From the NCBI RefSeq assembly GCF_030408715.1, contig NZ_CP047202.1, positions 2,027,907 through 2,091,906 on the forward strand: a DNA stretch of 64,000 bases, given 5' to 3'. The stretch's first letter is position 1; every line of letters begins with the position of its first letter. This document shows, one piece after another, positions 1 through 9,868 of this stretch. Origin of the DNA: Corynebacterium confusum. Lineage in GTDB: Bacteria; Actinomycetota; Actinomycetes; Mycobacteriales; Mycobacteriaceae. Below the pieces are notes generated by a model that did not search any database, was not told where the DNA came from, and was given only the letters and a program-made list of their open reading frames with translations. Both the position numbers and the translations under genes were made by a program.

Positions 1-2
1 TG

Positions 3-158
3 CCGGTCGAGGGGGCCACCGGCTACGCGGTCGTGGAGAAGCTGCGCGCCTCCCGCCCGCACCTCGAGGTGATCTTGAACCCGGCCAATACCTTCCAGGC
101 GGTCGCCGCGGAGATCGGCCACGGACGCGTCTGGGTCGTCATCCAATTTGAACAATAA
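3..158 (+). CDS. C-terminal end of a possible CAP-domain (SCP-like) protein, partial
   Basis: Only the last 51 codons are inside the window; the frame is open from the window edge and ends with TAA. The visible protein has the pattern LRASRPHLEVILNP followed by IGHGRVWVVIQF. This resembles the end of CAP/SCP domains, where a W-x-x-S-x-x-H helix and an N-P turn precede a final strand ending in W-V-V-x-x-F. CAP-domain proteins are usually secreted, but the signal region is outside the window. The identification is tentative because so little is visible. The gene ends 38 bases before pncB, which seems to have its own promoter. Confidence 0.45.
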   Translation, partial: PVEGATGYAVVEKLRASRPHLEVILNPANTFQAVAAEIGHGRVWVVIQFEQ

Positions 159-166
159 ACACCCCC

Positions 167-189
167 GTCACACGCCTGTGACGTACACT
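167..189 (+). promoter_or_regulatory. pncB promoter with palindromic operator candidate
   Basis: GTCACACGCCTGTGAC (167-182) has perfect 6-base arms around CGCC. It overlaps or abuts a -10 box TACACT (184-189), which sits seven bases before the GTG of pncB. That spacing puts the transcription start on or next to the start codon, so the mRNA is probably leaderless. The same 14 bases GTCACACGCCTGTG occur upstream of the alanine/glycine symporter at 19951. The binding protein is unknown. Confidence 0.5.
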
Positions 190-196
190 TCAGGCT

Positions 197-1537
197 GTGA
201 ACGATAGCTCGAATACCACCGCCTCCACTGCCTTACTCACCGACATGTACGAGCTGACCATGCTCGAGGCAGCCCTGCGAGACGGCAGCGCCCACCGCCA
301 AGTCACCTGCGAAGTTTTCTCCCGACGGCTGCCGAACGAACGCCGCTACGGCGTCGTCGCCGGCACGCCGCGGGTCATCGCGGCCATCCAGAACTTCCGC
401 TTCACCGAACAGCAGCTGGCCCACCTCGACTTCCTCGACGAGGACACCAAGGACTACCTGCGCAACTACCGCTTCAGCGGCCAGGTGGACGGCTACCGCG
501 AGGGCGAGCTCTACTTCCCCAACTCGCCGCTGCTGACCGTGCGCGGCACCTTCGCCGAGTGCATCGTGCTGGAGACCGTCATCCTGTCCATTATGAACGC
601 CGACTCCGCGGTCGCCTCCGCGGCCGCCCGCATGGTCACCGCCGCGGACGGACGCCCCATCCTGGAGATGGGCGCGCGCCGCACGCACGAATACGCCGCG
701 GTCACCGCCGCCCGCGCGGCCTACTTGGCCGGCTTCGTCGCCACCTCCAACCTAGAGGCCGGCTTCCGCTACGACATCCCGGTCTCCGGCACGGCCGCGC
801 ACGCGTGGACGCTGGCACACGTCAACGAGGACGGCAGCGCCAACGAGAAGGCCGCCTTCGCCACCCAGATCGACGTCCTGGGCGCGGGCACGACCCTGCT
901 GATCGACACCTACGACATCACGCAGGGGGTTATCAACGCCGTGGAGGTCGCGGGTAAGGAACTCGGCGGCGTGCGCATCGACTCCGGTGACTTGGGCGCG
1001 GTCACCCGCCGGGTCCGCAGGCAGCTCGACGATCTGGGCAATGCCGAGACCAAGATCGTGGTCTCGTCCGACCTGGACGAGTTCGCCATCGCCGGCCTGC
1101 GCGGCGATCCGGTGGACGTCTACGGCGTGGGCACCTCCGTGGTCACCGGCTCGGGCGCCCCGACGGCTGGCCTGGTCTACAAGGTCGTGGAGGTCGACGG
1201 GCACCCGGTGGCCAAGCGTTCGTCCTCCAAGGAATCCATTGGCGGTGCCAAGCAGGCGCTGCGCACCTACCGCTCCACCGGCGTGGCGGTCGAGGAGGTC
1301 GTCTTCCCCTATACGGACACCACCGCCCCGGACGTCGGCGGGCTGGAGACCCAGCAGCTGACCATCCCGCTGATGCGCGACGGCCAGGCCGTCGACGATA
1401 TCCCGGACTTGGACACCTCCCGCGCCCACCTGGCCGCGGCCATCGGCACGCTGCCCTGGGAGGGCCTGGCCCTGTCCCGCGGCGAGCCGGCCGTACCTAC
1501 CCGGGCGGTCGGGTTGCTGCCGCCGCACCAGTCCTAG
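197..1537 (+). CDS. pncB: Nicotinate phosphoribosyltransferase
   Basis: This cytoplasmic enzyme of the Preiss-Handler pathway joins nicotinate and PRPP to form nicotinate mononucleotide for NAD. The 446-residue length fits the family. Near the N-terminus is the typical LLTDMYELTM segment; the middle holds EMGARRTHEYAA, a family-typical stretch, and VRIDSGDLGAVTRRVR, part of the phosphoribosyl-binding barrel. The GTG start is chosen because no ribosome-binding site precedes it and a -10 box TACACT lies seven bases upstream, as for a leaderless mRNA. It is followed 18 bases later by dinG, the same pairing as in mycobacteria. NadE, the last NAD step, is encoded at 14.9 kb. Confidence 0.93.
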   Translation: MNDSSNTTASTALLTDMYELTMLEAALRDGSAHRQVTCEVFSRRLPNERRYGVVAGTPRVIAAIQNFRFTEQQLAHLDFLDEDTKDYLRNYRFSGQVDGYREGELYFPNSPLLTVRGTFAECIVLETVILSIMNADSAVASAAARMVTAADGRPILEMGARRTHEYAAVTAARAAYLAGFVATSNLEAGFRYDIPVSGTAAHAWTLAHVNEDGSANEKAAFATQIDVLGAGTTLLIDTYDITQGVINAVEVAGKELGGVRIDSGDLGAVTRRVRRQLDDLGNAETKIVVSSDLDEFAIAGLRGDPVDVYGVGTSVVTGSGAPTAGLVYKVVEVDGHPVAKRSSSKESIGGAKQALRTYRSTGVAVEEVVFPYTDTTAPDVGGLETQQLTIPLMRDGQAVDDIPDLDTSRAHLAAAIGTLPWEGLALSRGEPAVPTRAVGLLPPHQS

Positions 1538-1555
1538 CCCGGTAGACTAATCGGG

Positions 1556-3586
1556 GTGACAAACGCCCCGCACGACCCAGCAGACCCCGCCGACCCCGAC
1601 AGCGAGGCTTATCGCGAGCCGCTCAACCACTCCACGGAGGAGCTGCTGTCCTCGGCTGTCGAAGCCCTGGGCGGCGCGCGGCGCGACGGGCAGATCCGTA
1701 TGGCCGACGCGGTGACTAAGGCCCTGGATAGCCAGCGCCACCTCGCCGTGCAGGCCGGCACCGGCACGGGCAAGTCCCTGGCCTACCTGGTGCCCGCCAT
1801 TCGGCACGCGCACAACACCGGCTCCACCGTGGTGGTCTCCACCGCGACGCTGGCCCTGCAGCGTCAGCTGGTCCAGCGCGACCTGCCGCGCCTAGTCGAG
1901 GCGCTCGAGCCCATCATGGAGCGCAAGCCCACCTTCGCCATCATGAAGGGCCGCTCGAACTACCTGTGCCTCAACAAGGTAGCACGGGCCGAATCCCTGG
2001 CCGAGGCGGAATCCGGGCTCTTCGAGGAAGCCGAAACCACGGGGCTAGGCGCCCAGGTCGCCCGCCTCTACGACTGGGCGGATGAGACCGACACCGGCGA
2101 CCGCGAGGACTTAGACCGCGGGGTCAGCGACCTCGCCTGGCGGCAAGTCTCGGTCACCTCGAACGAGTGCCTGGGCGCTACCCGCTGCCCGCACGGGGCC
2201 GACTGTTTCGCGGAGTCCGCCCGGCAGGCGGCCGCCCAGGTCGACATCGTGGTCACGAACCACGCGCTGCTGGCTATCGATGCCGTCTCCCAGGCCACCA
2301 TCCTGCCCGAGCATTCCGCGGTCATCATCGACGAGGCCCACGAGCTCGACGGCCGGATCACCTCCGTGTCCACGGCGGAGCTGACCGCGCGCGGCCTCAA
2401 GATGGCGGCCAACCGCGTTAAGGCGCTGGGCGCCAACGGCAAGGAGACCCGCCTGAGCGAGCAGGCCGACGAGTTCAATCTCCTCCTGGATGAGTACTCC
2501 CCGGGCCGCTGGGTGGACCTGCCGGACGAGGCCAAGTCCCAACTGTCTTCCCTGGCGGATACGGTCGAAGACATCAAGTCCGCCATCGGTCGTGCCCCCG
2601 ACAACGAGCAGGCCCAGGACCCGGAGAAATACGCCGAGCGCCAGAACCTGACCAACCACCTGGGCTCGATTGTGGAGACCGTCGCGCGGCTGCTCGACGT
2701 CTTCGCGACCGGGGACCCGGCCGCGCACGAGGACGTCGTCTGGCTGGACCGGGACAGCCGCAACGGGGCGAACACCCTGGCGGTGGCGCCGCTGTCCATC
2801 TCGGAGATGCTCCACGACAACCTCTTTGCCGAACAAACCGTCGTGCTCACCTCGGCGACGCTGACCTTGGGCGGGCGCTTCGACGCGATGGCCGCCCAGT
2901 GGGGCCTGCCGCAGGGCACCTGGGACTCGCTGGACGTCGGCACTCCCTTCGACCCGGCCAAGTCCGGGATCTTGTACACCGCCGCAGGCCTGCCCCAGCC
3001 CGGCCGCGACGGCCTATCCCCGGCAACGCTCGACGAGCTGCAGCAGCTTATCACCGCCGCCGGCGGACGCACCTTGGGTTTGTTTTCTTCCCGCCGGGCC
3101 GCCGAGCAGGCCGCCGAGGAGCTGCGCCCGAAGCTGCCCTTCGAGATCTTCCTCCAGGGCGAGGATTCCATCGGCGCGCTGGTGGATAAGTTCAGCAAGC
3201 AGGAAAATTCCTGCCTGTTTGGCACGCTGACGCTCTGGCAGGGCGTGGACGTGCCCGGCCCGGCGTGCTCGCTTGTGACCATCGACCGCATCCCGTTCCC
3301 GCGACCCGACAACCCCCTGATGCAGGCGCGCACAGAGGCTGCCAAGGCCGCCGGCCGCAACGGCTTCATGGAGGTCTCGGCCACCCACGCCGCCCTCCTC
3401 ATGGCGCAGGGCGCCGGCCGCCTGCTGCGCGCAACCAGCGACCGGGGCGTCGTCGCGGTACTGGACCCCCGCCTGGAGACCAAGCGCTACGGCGGCTTCC
3501 TGCGCGCCTCGATGCCGCCGTTTTGGTCCACCACGCGCCTGGAAACGGTGCTAGGCGCGCTTCGGCGCCTCGTTGAGAGCCGCTAA
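1556..3586 (+). CDS. dinG: ATP-dependent DNA helicase, DinG/XPD family
   Basis: A superfamily 2 helicase of 676 residues, expected to unwind 5'-3' at DNA damage or R-loops. Walker A AGTGTGKSLAYL lies near residue 65 and the Walker B IIDEAHELDG near residue 260. Four cysteines between these motifs (in SNYLCLNK, NECLGATRC and GADCF) are placed like the iron-sulfur cluster ligands of DinG/XPD enzymes. C-terminal motifs include TLTLWQGVDVPG and MAQGAGRLLRA, the latter the arginine-finger motif VI. There is no N-terminal exonuclease domain. The GTG start has no Shine-Dalgarno; TAGACT (1543-1548) lies seven bases upstream, indicating its own leaderless promoter inside the short gap after pncB. Confidence 0.92.
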   Translation: MTNAPHDPADPADPDSEAYREPLNHSTEELLSSAVEALGGARRDGQIRMADAVTKALDSQRHLAVQAGTGTGKSLAYLVPAIRHAHNTGSTVVVSTATLALQRQLVQRDLPRLVEALEPIMERKPTFAIMKGRSNYLCLNKVARAESLAEAESGLFEEAETTGLGAQVARLYDWADETDTGDREDLDRGVSDLAWRQVSVTSNECLGATRCPHGADCFAESARQAAAQVDIVVTNHALLAIDAVSQATILPEHSAVIIDEAHELDGRITSVSTAELTARGLKMAANRVKALGANGKETRLSEQADEFNLLLDEYSPGRWVDLPDEAKSQLSSLADTVEDIKSAIGRAPDNEQAQDPEKYAERQNLTNHLGSIVETVARLLDVFATGDPAAHEDVVWLDRDSRNGANTLAVAPLSISEMLHDNLFAEQTVVLTSATLTLGGRFDAMAAQWGLPQGTWDSLDVGTPFDPAKSGILYTAAGLPQPGRDGLSPATLDELQQLITAAGGRTLGLFSSRRAAEQAAEELRPKLPFEIFLQGEDSIGALVDKFSKQENSCLFGTLTLWQGVDVPGPACSLVTIDRIPFPRPDNPLMQARTEAAKAAGRNGFMEVSATHAALLMAQGAGRLLRATSDRGVVAVLDPRLETKRYGGFLRASMPPFWSTTRLETVLGALRRLVESR

Positions 3587-3623
3587 AGGCGGGCCCGGCC
3601 TCTCCCATAGCCGACCCGGACTG

Positions 3624-4376
3624 TTAGACGCTTAGAAGGTGCGGCAGGGCGCACACCGTCACCGAATCCGGGGCGATCTCGGTGAACCCGGCATCGACGA
3701 CCACTACCGCCCCGGGCTCTGCTTCCGCCCGCTCGAAGGTGGCGTGGTCGACCTCGCGCACGCTTAGGGCGAACCCGGCCTGCTTCCACTCCCACGCCGC
3801 CTGAACGTTCAGGCTGGCGGCCAGCAGCATGGAGCCGTGCCCGACCTGGGCCGCGGCCTTGCCCGCGCTCATGCCGAGCGAGCCGTCCACGTAGATGACC
3901 GGTGCGTTCGCAGCCGGCACGCCCGGCTGGTCGGCGGGCAGGTCCGTGTGGCCGATCTGCAGCTTGCTAATGAGCGGATCCACCCCGTTGACCGCCGAGG
4001 GAACGAATGCACGCGCCACGTCGACCGTCACCCCGGGCAGCGCCTGGACGTCGTTCCAGGCCTTGTTACGGCTGCGGCGGGCCACCTTGCGGATACGGTG
4101 GCCGTACCAGCGCTCCAGAGCCGCGGCGAAGGCCGTATCGCCGCCGGCGCGCTCGTCCAGGCACACCGCGACCACAGCCCGGGCGGCCGCTTCCAGCACG
4201 CGGTGGCGGGCCGGGGTGTCCTGCTTGGGCAGGTTCAGCGCGATCTGCATGGCCTGGACGGTCTCCGGCTGATTGGGGTCTTCCCTATCGCAGTGCCAGT
4301 CGCGCGAACTGCAGGATTCCTGGAGCCGCTGGTGGGCGGTGCGGAAAGAGGCATCGATAGCCTGCTCGGGGCCCAT
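3624..4376 (-). CDS. Pth2-like peptidyl-tRNA hydrolase domain protein
   Basis: A 250-residue protein whose C-terminal ~110 residues resemble archaeal/eukaryal Pth2: VIYVDGSLGMSAGKAAAQVGHG matches the conserved pattern with the basic GK and Q-x-x-H residues, in two pieces around residues 159-180. Pth2 enzymes release peptides from peptidyl-tRNA in the cytoplasm. The N-terminal ~150 residues are not a domain I recognise; they are rich in Ala and Arg and contain RKVARRSRNKAW. The start follows a strong GAGGAGG located inside the end of serB, and only three bases separate the genes, so they form an operon. Whether it acts as a real tRNA hydrolase is inferred. Confidence 0.7.
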   Translation of the reverse strand: MGPEQAIDASFRTAHQRLQESCSSRDWHCDREDPNQPETVQAMQIALNLPKQDTPARHRVLEAAARAVVAVCLDERAGGDTAFAAALERWYGHRIRKVARRSRNKAWNDVQALPGVTVDVARAFVPSAVNGVDPLISKLQIGHTDLPADQPGVPAANAPVIYVDGSLGMSAGKAAAQVGHGSMLLAASLNVQAAWEWKQAGFALSVREVDHATFERAEAEPGAVVVVDAGFTEIAPDSVTVCALPHLLSV

Positions 4377-4379
4377 GGC

Positions 4380-5558
4380 CTAGTCCTCCTCAATCTCAGC
4401 GGAGGGGATGCCCAGCAGCTGCAGGACCTCGTCCAGGTACGGATGGTTGACCTGCGCGTCGGCCACCTCCTTGAGCGCCGACTTGGCATTAAAGGCAATC
4501 CCCAGGCCCGCCGCGCTCAGCATATCGATGTCGTTGGCGCCGTCGCCCACCGCGACGGTCTGCGACATGGGCACGCTACAGTCCGCGGCGAATTCGCGCA
4601 GGTATTCCGCCTTCGCCGCGCGGTCGACGATCTTCCCGGTGACCTCGCCGGTCAGCTTCCCGTCGCTAATGGCCAGGGTGTTGGCCCGCACGTAGTCCAG
4701 GTTAAGCTCGCGGGCCAGCGGCTGGAGGACCTCCAGGAAGCCGCCGGAGACCACCGCGACCTTGAAGCCCAGGCGCTTGAGAGTAGCCACCGTGGTGCGC
4801 GCGCCTGGGGTGAGCTCGATATCAGCCGCGACCTCCGCCAGTACCGACTCGTCCAGCCCGCCCAGGGCCTTGACGCGTTCGCGCAGGGACTCCGCGAAGT
4901 CGAGCTCGCCGCGCATGGCGCGCTCGGTGACCGCGGCAACCTCCGCCTCGCGGCCGGCACGGGCGGCGAGCATCTCGATGACCTCGCCGGTAATCAGGGT
5001 CGAATCGCAGTCGAAGCAGACCAGGCGCTTGGCGCGGCGGTGCAGGCCGGCCTCCTCGATAGCCAGGTCCACCCCCAAGCGCCCGGCCAGCTCAGCGAGT
5101 CGGGCCCGCAAACCGGCGGCATCGCCCGCCACGGTCACGGACAGCTCCAGACCGGTCAGCGGCTGCCGGGACAGACCCCGGATGCGGTCGATGTTGGCGT
5201 CGAAGTTGGCCAGCTCCTGCGCCAGCGCCGCCATCTGTTCTGCGGTCACCGTCGCCCCCATGATGACCACCACGTGGCTAGAGCGCGGCCGCGGGGAGCG
5301 ATCCGTGCCCACCTCGACGGTGACGGTGTGCTGGTAGATGCTCAGCGTATTGCGCAGCCCGGCCTCCGCCTTCTCGACGAGCGCGGGGTCGAGGCGCCCG
5401 TAGGCTGCCAGGATGATGCGCCCGGAGAAGATAGCTTGCTCCACGTCCACCAGTTCCACCCCAACGGCCGCCAGCACGCGGAAGAAGGCAGCCGATACCC
5501 CGGGCTTGTCCGGCCCCGAGGTCGTAATCACTACGTCCTTTAAAGCTTGATTATCCAC
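4380..5558 (-). CDS. serB: Phosphoserine phosphatase with ACT domains
   Basis: This enzyme catalyses the last step of serine synthesis, removing phosphate from O-phosphoserine. Residues ~1-170 form two ACT-like regulatory domains (VVITTSGPDKPGVSAAFF is the first). The haloacid dehalogenase domain follows, with nucleophile motif VCFDCDSTLITGEVIE, the SGGF segment, and the Mg-binding VGDGANDIDML. I chose the GTG at 5558 (giving MDNQALKDVV), because translation upstream of it is Ala/Gly-rich and unlike the family; AGGA lies eight bases before it. The length of ~392 residues matches actinobacterial SerB. The downstream Pth2-like gene is co-transcribed. Confidence 0.92.
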   Translation of the reverse strand: MDNQALKDVVITTSGPDKPGVSAAFFRVLAAVGVELVDVEQAIFSGRIILAAYGRLDPALVEKAEAGLRNTLSIYQHTVTVEVGTDRSPRPRSSHVVVIMGATVTAEQMAALAQELANFDANIDRIRGLSRQPLTGLELSVTVAGDAAGLRARLAELAGRLGVDLAIEEAGLHRRAKRLVCFDCDSTLITGEVIEMLAARAGREAEVAAVTERAMRGELDFAESLRERVKALGGLDESVLAEVAADIELTPGARTTVATLKRLGFKVAVVSGGFLEVLQPLARELNLDYVRANTLAISDGKLTGEVTGKIVDRAAKAEYLREFAADCSVPMSQTVAVGDGANDIDMLSAAGLGIAFNAKSALKEVADAQVNHPYLDEVLQLLGIPSAEIEED

Positions 5559-5637
5559 AGCCTTTATCCTGCCACAGCAGGATGCGGCCGCGGTCACAGC
5601 CCCAGGGCCGCCCCCATTGACCCGGCCCTGGATCGCC

Positions 5638-5688
5638 AAAAGCCACCTTCTTCGGCCCCGGTAAGTACCGGGACCAGAAGGTGGCTTT
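5638..5688 (-). terminator. Terminator of ctaD
   Basis: An inverted repeat AAAGCCACCTTCT / AGAAGGTGGCTTT encloses a second pair around CCCGGTA-TACCGGG. Read on the minus strand it lies 36 bases after the ctaD stop and ends in TTTTGG. It also separates ctaD from serB. Confidence 0.85.
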
Positions 5689-5723
5689 GTTGGCAGGAGG
5701 GTTCAGCGCCTCGTTGACACTAG

Positions 5724-7421
5724 TTAGTGTCCAGCACCGATGTGCGCCTCGGAGCGCATGCGCTCAACCATGTGCGGGTAGTGCAACTCGAACGCCGGAC
5801 GCTCGGAGCGGATACGCGGCAGCGAGTTGAAGTTGTGGCGCGGCGGCGGGCAGGTGGTGGCCCACTCGAGGGAGTTGCCGTAGCCCCACGGATCATCGAC
5901 GGTGACGATCTCGCCGTAGCGCCAAGACTTGAACACGTTCCAAATCAGCGGGATGACGGAAGCACCCAGCACGAAGGAGAAGATGGTCGAAATCTGGTTG
6001 TAGATGGTGAAGCCATCGGACTCCAGGTAGTCGGCGTAACGACGCGGCATGCCCATGTTGCCAACCCAGTGCTGGACCAGGAAGGTGCCGTGGAAGCCGA
6101 TGAAGGTCAGCCAGAAGTGAATCTTGCCCAGACGCTCATCCAGCATGCGGCCCGTCATCTTCGGGAACCAGAAGTACAGACCCGCGAAGGCGGAGAAGAC
6201 CACGGTACCGAACAGGGTGTAGTGGAAGTGAGCAATCAGGAAGTAGGACTCAGCCAGGTGGAAGTCCAGTGCCGGGGAGGCCAGCATAACGCCGGTCATA
6301 CCGCCGAAGAGGAAGGTGGCCATGAAGCCCATGGCGAAGATCATCGGGGTATCCCAGGTGATGTGGCCTTTCCACAGGGTGCCGACCCAGTTGAAGAACT
6401 TCATACCGGTCGGGACCGCAATCAGGAACGTCATGAACGAGAAGAACGGCAACAGGACCGCGCCGGTGACGAACATGTGGTGAGCCCAGACGGCCATCGA
6501 CAGCGCACCGATGGACAGGGTGGCGAAGACGAGGCCGACGTAGCCGAAGACCGGCTTGCGGGCGAAGACCGGGACGACCTCGGAGACGATGCCGAAGAAC
6601 GGCAGGGCCAGAACGTAGACCTCCGGGTGACCGAAGAACCAGAACAGGTGCTGCCACAGGATGGCGCCACCGTTAGCGGAATCGTAGATGTGGCCGCCCA
6701 GCTTGCGGTCGTAGAGAACGCCCAGTGCCGCAGCCAGCAGCAGCGGGAAGATCATCAGGGCCACCACGGAAGCGGTGAAGATGGTCCAGGTGAAGACCGG
6801 CATGCGGAACATGGTCATGCCCGGCGCACGCAGGGTCAGCACGGTGGTGACCATGTTGATGGCGGAAGCAACGGTGCCGACACCGGTGGCGCCAACGCCG
6901 ACGATCCACATGTCAGCGCCAATGCCCGGGGTGTGGACGGAGTCCGCCAGCGGCAGGTACATGGTCCAGCCGAAGTCGGCAGCACCACCCGGGGTCAGGA
7001 AGCCTGCCAGCATCACGACACCACCGATGGTGGTGATCCAGAAGCCGAAGGCGTTCAGACGCGGGAAGGCCACATCCGGCGCACCGATCTGCAGGGGCAG
7101 GACGTAGTTAGCAAAACCCCAGACAACCGGGGTTGCGAACAGCAGCAGCATCACAGTGCCGTGCATGGTGAACAGCTGGTTGAACTGCTCGTTGGACAGG
7201 AACTGCAGACCCGGCGTGAACAGCTCAGCGCGGATCAGCAGTGCCATCAGGCCACCAAGGAAGAAGAAGCTGAACGACATGATCAGGTACATGATGCCCA
7301 GCTGCTTGTGGTCAGTGGTGGTCAACATCATCCAGGCCTTGGAGCCGGTCTTAGCGTGCCCCGTCGGCTCTGGACGTGAAGGCTGGACGTAATCGTCCAA
7401 CCGTGGCGCCACAGCGGTCAT
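5724..7421 (-). CDS. ctaD: Cytochrome c oxidase subunit I (aa3-type)
   Basis: The catalytic membrane subunit of the terminal oxidase: it holds heme a, heme a3 and CuB and pumps protons. The 565-residue protein has about 12 membrane helices. Signature segments include [14 protein letters not shown] (CuB histidine and the cross-linked Tyr), AHHMFVTG (two further CuB histidines) and [13 protein letters not shown] (heme ligands). The start follows AGGAGG with a good spacing. In this genus ctaD stands apart from ctaCFE, as it does here, next to serB and nrdF. Pairs of AAGCGCTT lie in the upstream region. Confidence 0.97.
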   Translation of the reverse strand: MTAVAPRLDDYVQPSRPEPTGHAKTGSKAWMMLTTTDHKQLGIMYLIMSFSFFFLGGLMALLIRAELFTPGLQFLSNEQFNQLFTMHGTVMLLLFATPVVWGFANYVLPLQIGAPDVAFPRLNAFGFWITTIGGVVMLAGFLTPGGAADFGWTMYLPLADSVHTPGIGADMWIVGVGATGVGTVASAINMVTTVLTLRAPGMTMFRMPVFTWTIFTASVVALMIFPLLLAAALGVLYDRKLGGHIYDSANGGAILWQHLFWFFGHPEVYVLALPFFGIVSEVVPVFARKPVFGYVGLVFATLSIGALSMAVWAHHMFVTGAVLLPFFSFMTFLIAVPTGMKFFNWVGTLWKGHITWDTPMIFAMGFMATFLFGGMTGVMLASPALDFHLAESYFLIAHFHYTLFGTVVFSAFAGLYFWFPKMTGRMLDERLGKIHFWLTFIGFHGTFLVQHWVGNMGMPRRYADYLESDGFTIYNQISTIFSFVLGASVIPLIWNVFKSWRYGEIVTVDDPWGYGNSLEWATTCPPPRHNFNSLPRIRSERPAFELHYPHMVERMRSEAHIGAGH

Positions 7422-7702
7422 TTATATCCTCCTGACTAGCAAGCGCTTGCCAGCTTTATGCCATACAAGCGCTTAAAAGTTTTACACCACCTAATCCTAG
7501 GCCAACTCCGCCCCACTTTGCCAGCCGTTTCTAAGACTCGAATTCGCAGCTGAGTGGCCTGGTGTGACTCGTGTGGCGGCATTGTCGCAGCAAATTGGGC
7601 CTAGATTTTCGCCAACCCAGAACCCGCACGTAAGCGAACGTGGTGTAGCCCACAATATTCCCCGCGCTAGCTCCGCTTCGCCGCCGGTACAGAGACGAAA
7701 AT
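7422..7702. other. Intergenic region upstream of ctaD
   Basis: No gene is visible. The part next to ctaD holds two copies of the 8-base palindrome AAGCGCTT at 7441-7448 and 7467-7474, the first within GCAAGCGCTTGC, whose centre-to-centre spacing is 26 bases. They resemble operators of LacI-type regulators, but no regulator is nearby. A short frame at 7497-7706 has no homology signs and is ignored. Confidence 0.5.
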
Positions 7703-7752
7703 ACACCCCCGTGATACGTCATCCTTTCGGTTGACGTCTCGGCCGGGGGTGT
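7703..7752 (-). terminator. Terminator of nrdF
   Basis: ACACCCCCG and CGGGGGTGT form the outer stem and ACGTCA / TGACGT the inner stem around TCCTTTCGGT. It lies 18 bases after the nrdF stop on the minus strand; the following bases are TTTTCGTC. Confidence 0.8.
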
Positions 7753-7770
7753 CGGGATCTGAGGAGCTTC

Positions 7771-9052
<1,282 letters not shown>

Positions 9053-9772
9053 TTGCTTGCCCCCACCTCCCAGCACCCCACTCCCCTGCTGAGCTCCGTC
9101 CTCAACCAGCTCGGATCCGAAATCGTTCACGGGACCATCGCCACCGGCCAGACCTTCACCCTGCTGGATATCTGCGCCCGCTTCGATATCTCGCGGACCG
9201 TCGCCCGGGAGGCAATGCGCGCGCTGGAACAGCTCGGACTGGTAGCCTCCTCCCGGCGCGTAGGGATTACGGTCCTTCCCATGACCGAATGGGTGGTCTA
9301 CGACCAAGCGGTGATCAACTGGCGGCTCCAGTCCGAGCGGACGCGCAGCGATCAGTTGGGTTCGCTGAACGAACTGCGGCTGGCCATCGAGCCCATCGCC
9401 GCGCGCTTGGCCGCGCAGCGCGCCTCCGCCGAGGAATGCGCCGAGCTCCTCGCGCTAGCCATCCGGCTATCCGAGCTGGAGACCTCCCCGTCCTCGCGCG
9501 TCGGCGAGGAGCTGTCCACCGACCTGCGCTTCCACACCATGATTCTCCACGCCTCCGGTAACGAAATGTTCGCCGCGCTGGCCCCCTCCCTGCTATCCAT
9601 CTTCAAGGGCAAATCCGTCTTCGGCTCCCCCAAGCGCGACCCGGTCGCCGGCACCACGCGGCTCCACCATGAACTCGCCGCCGCCATCCGGGACCGCGAT
9701 CCGGACCGCGCCGAGCACCTCTCGCGCATCATCCTGGACGAAAACTGGTCCAGCCCCCATCGCGACTGGTAA
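9053..9772 (+). CDS. GntR-family (FadR subfamily) transcriptional regulator
   Basis: A 239-residue DNA-binding regulator. The N-terminal winged helix contains LLDICARFDISRTVAREAMR, the GntR recognition region; residues ~85-220 form an all-helical FCD effector domain (LRLAIEPIAARLAA, DLRFHTMILHASGN with metal/ligand-binding D and H). I prefer the TTG at 9053, nine bases after GAGGA; an in-frame TTG at 8993 would add 20 unconvincing residues. In C. glutamicum the equivalent position between nrdF and nrdE holds gntR1, a regulator of gluconate and sugar uptake; orthology is inferred from position and domain type. It is unlikely to be an nrd-specific regulator. Confidence 0.85.
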   Translation: MLAPTSQHPTPLLSSVLNQLGSEIVHGTIATGQTFTLLDICARFDISRTVAREAMRALEQLGLVASSRRVGITVLPMTEWVVYDQAVINWRLQSERTRSDQLGSLNELRLAIEPIAARLAAQRASAEECAELLALAIRLSELETSPSSRVGEELSTDLRFHTMILHASGNEMFAALAPSLLSIFKGKSVFGSPKRDPVAGTTRLHHELAAAIRDRDPDRAEHLSRIILDENWSSPHRDW

Positions 9773-9803
9773 TTACTGCATAAGCAGATAAGTTAAGAAA
9801 ACG

Positions 9804-9843
9804 AAAGGCCCGAGGGAATCAGAACGATTTCCTCGGGCCTTTA
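9804..9843. terminator. Bidirectional terminator between the GntR gene and nrdE
   Basis: AAAGGCCCGAGG and CCTCGGGCCTTT enclose about 15 bases, with A-tracts on the left and T-tracts on the right. It serves the convergent GntR gene (plus) and nrdE (minus). Confidence 0.88.
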
Positions 9844-9868
9844 ACTACCGGCGTACAGCGTTAGCTGC

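Noticed and set aside
167..182. GlxR (CRP-type) binding site upstream of pncB
   Set aside because: GlxR sites read TGTGA-N6-TCACA; here the half sites are in the reverse order (TCACA then TGTGA).
3837..5543. A 568-codon open frame on the plus strand opposite serB and the Pth2-like gene
   Set aside because: Its translation has no recognisable domain and mirrors the codon positions of the two genes on the other strand; long antisense frames are expected at high GC.
5727..7379. A 550-codon open frame opposite ctaD
   Set aside because: Translation is low-complexity (rich in Gln, Asp, Arg, Gly) and antisense to a clear oxidase gene.
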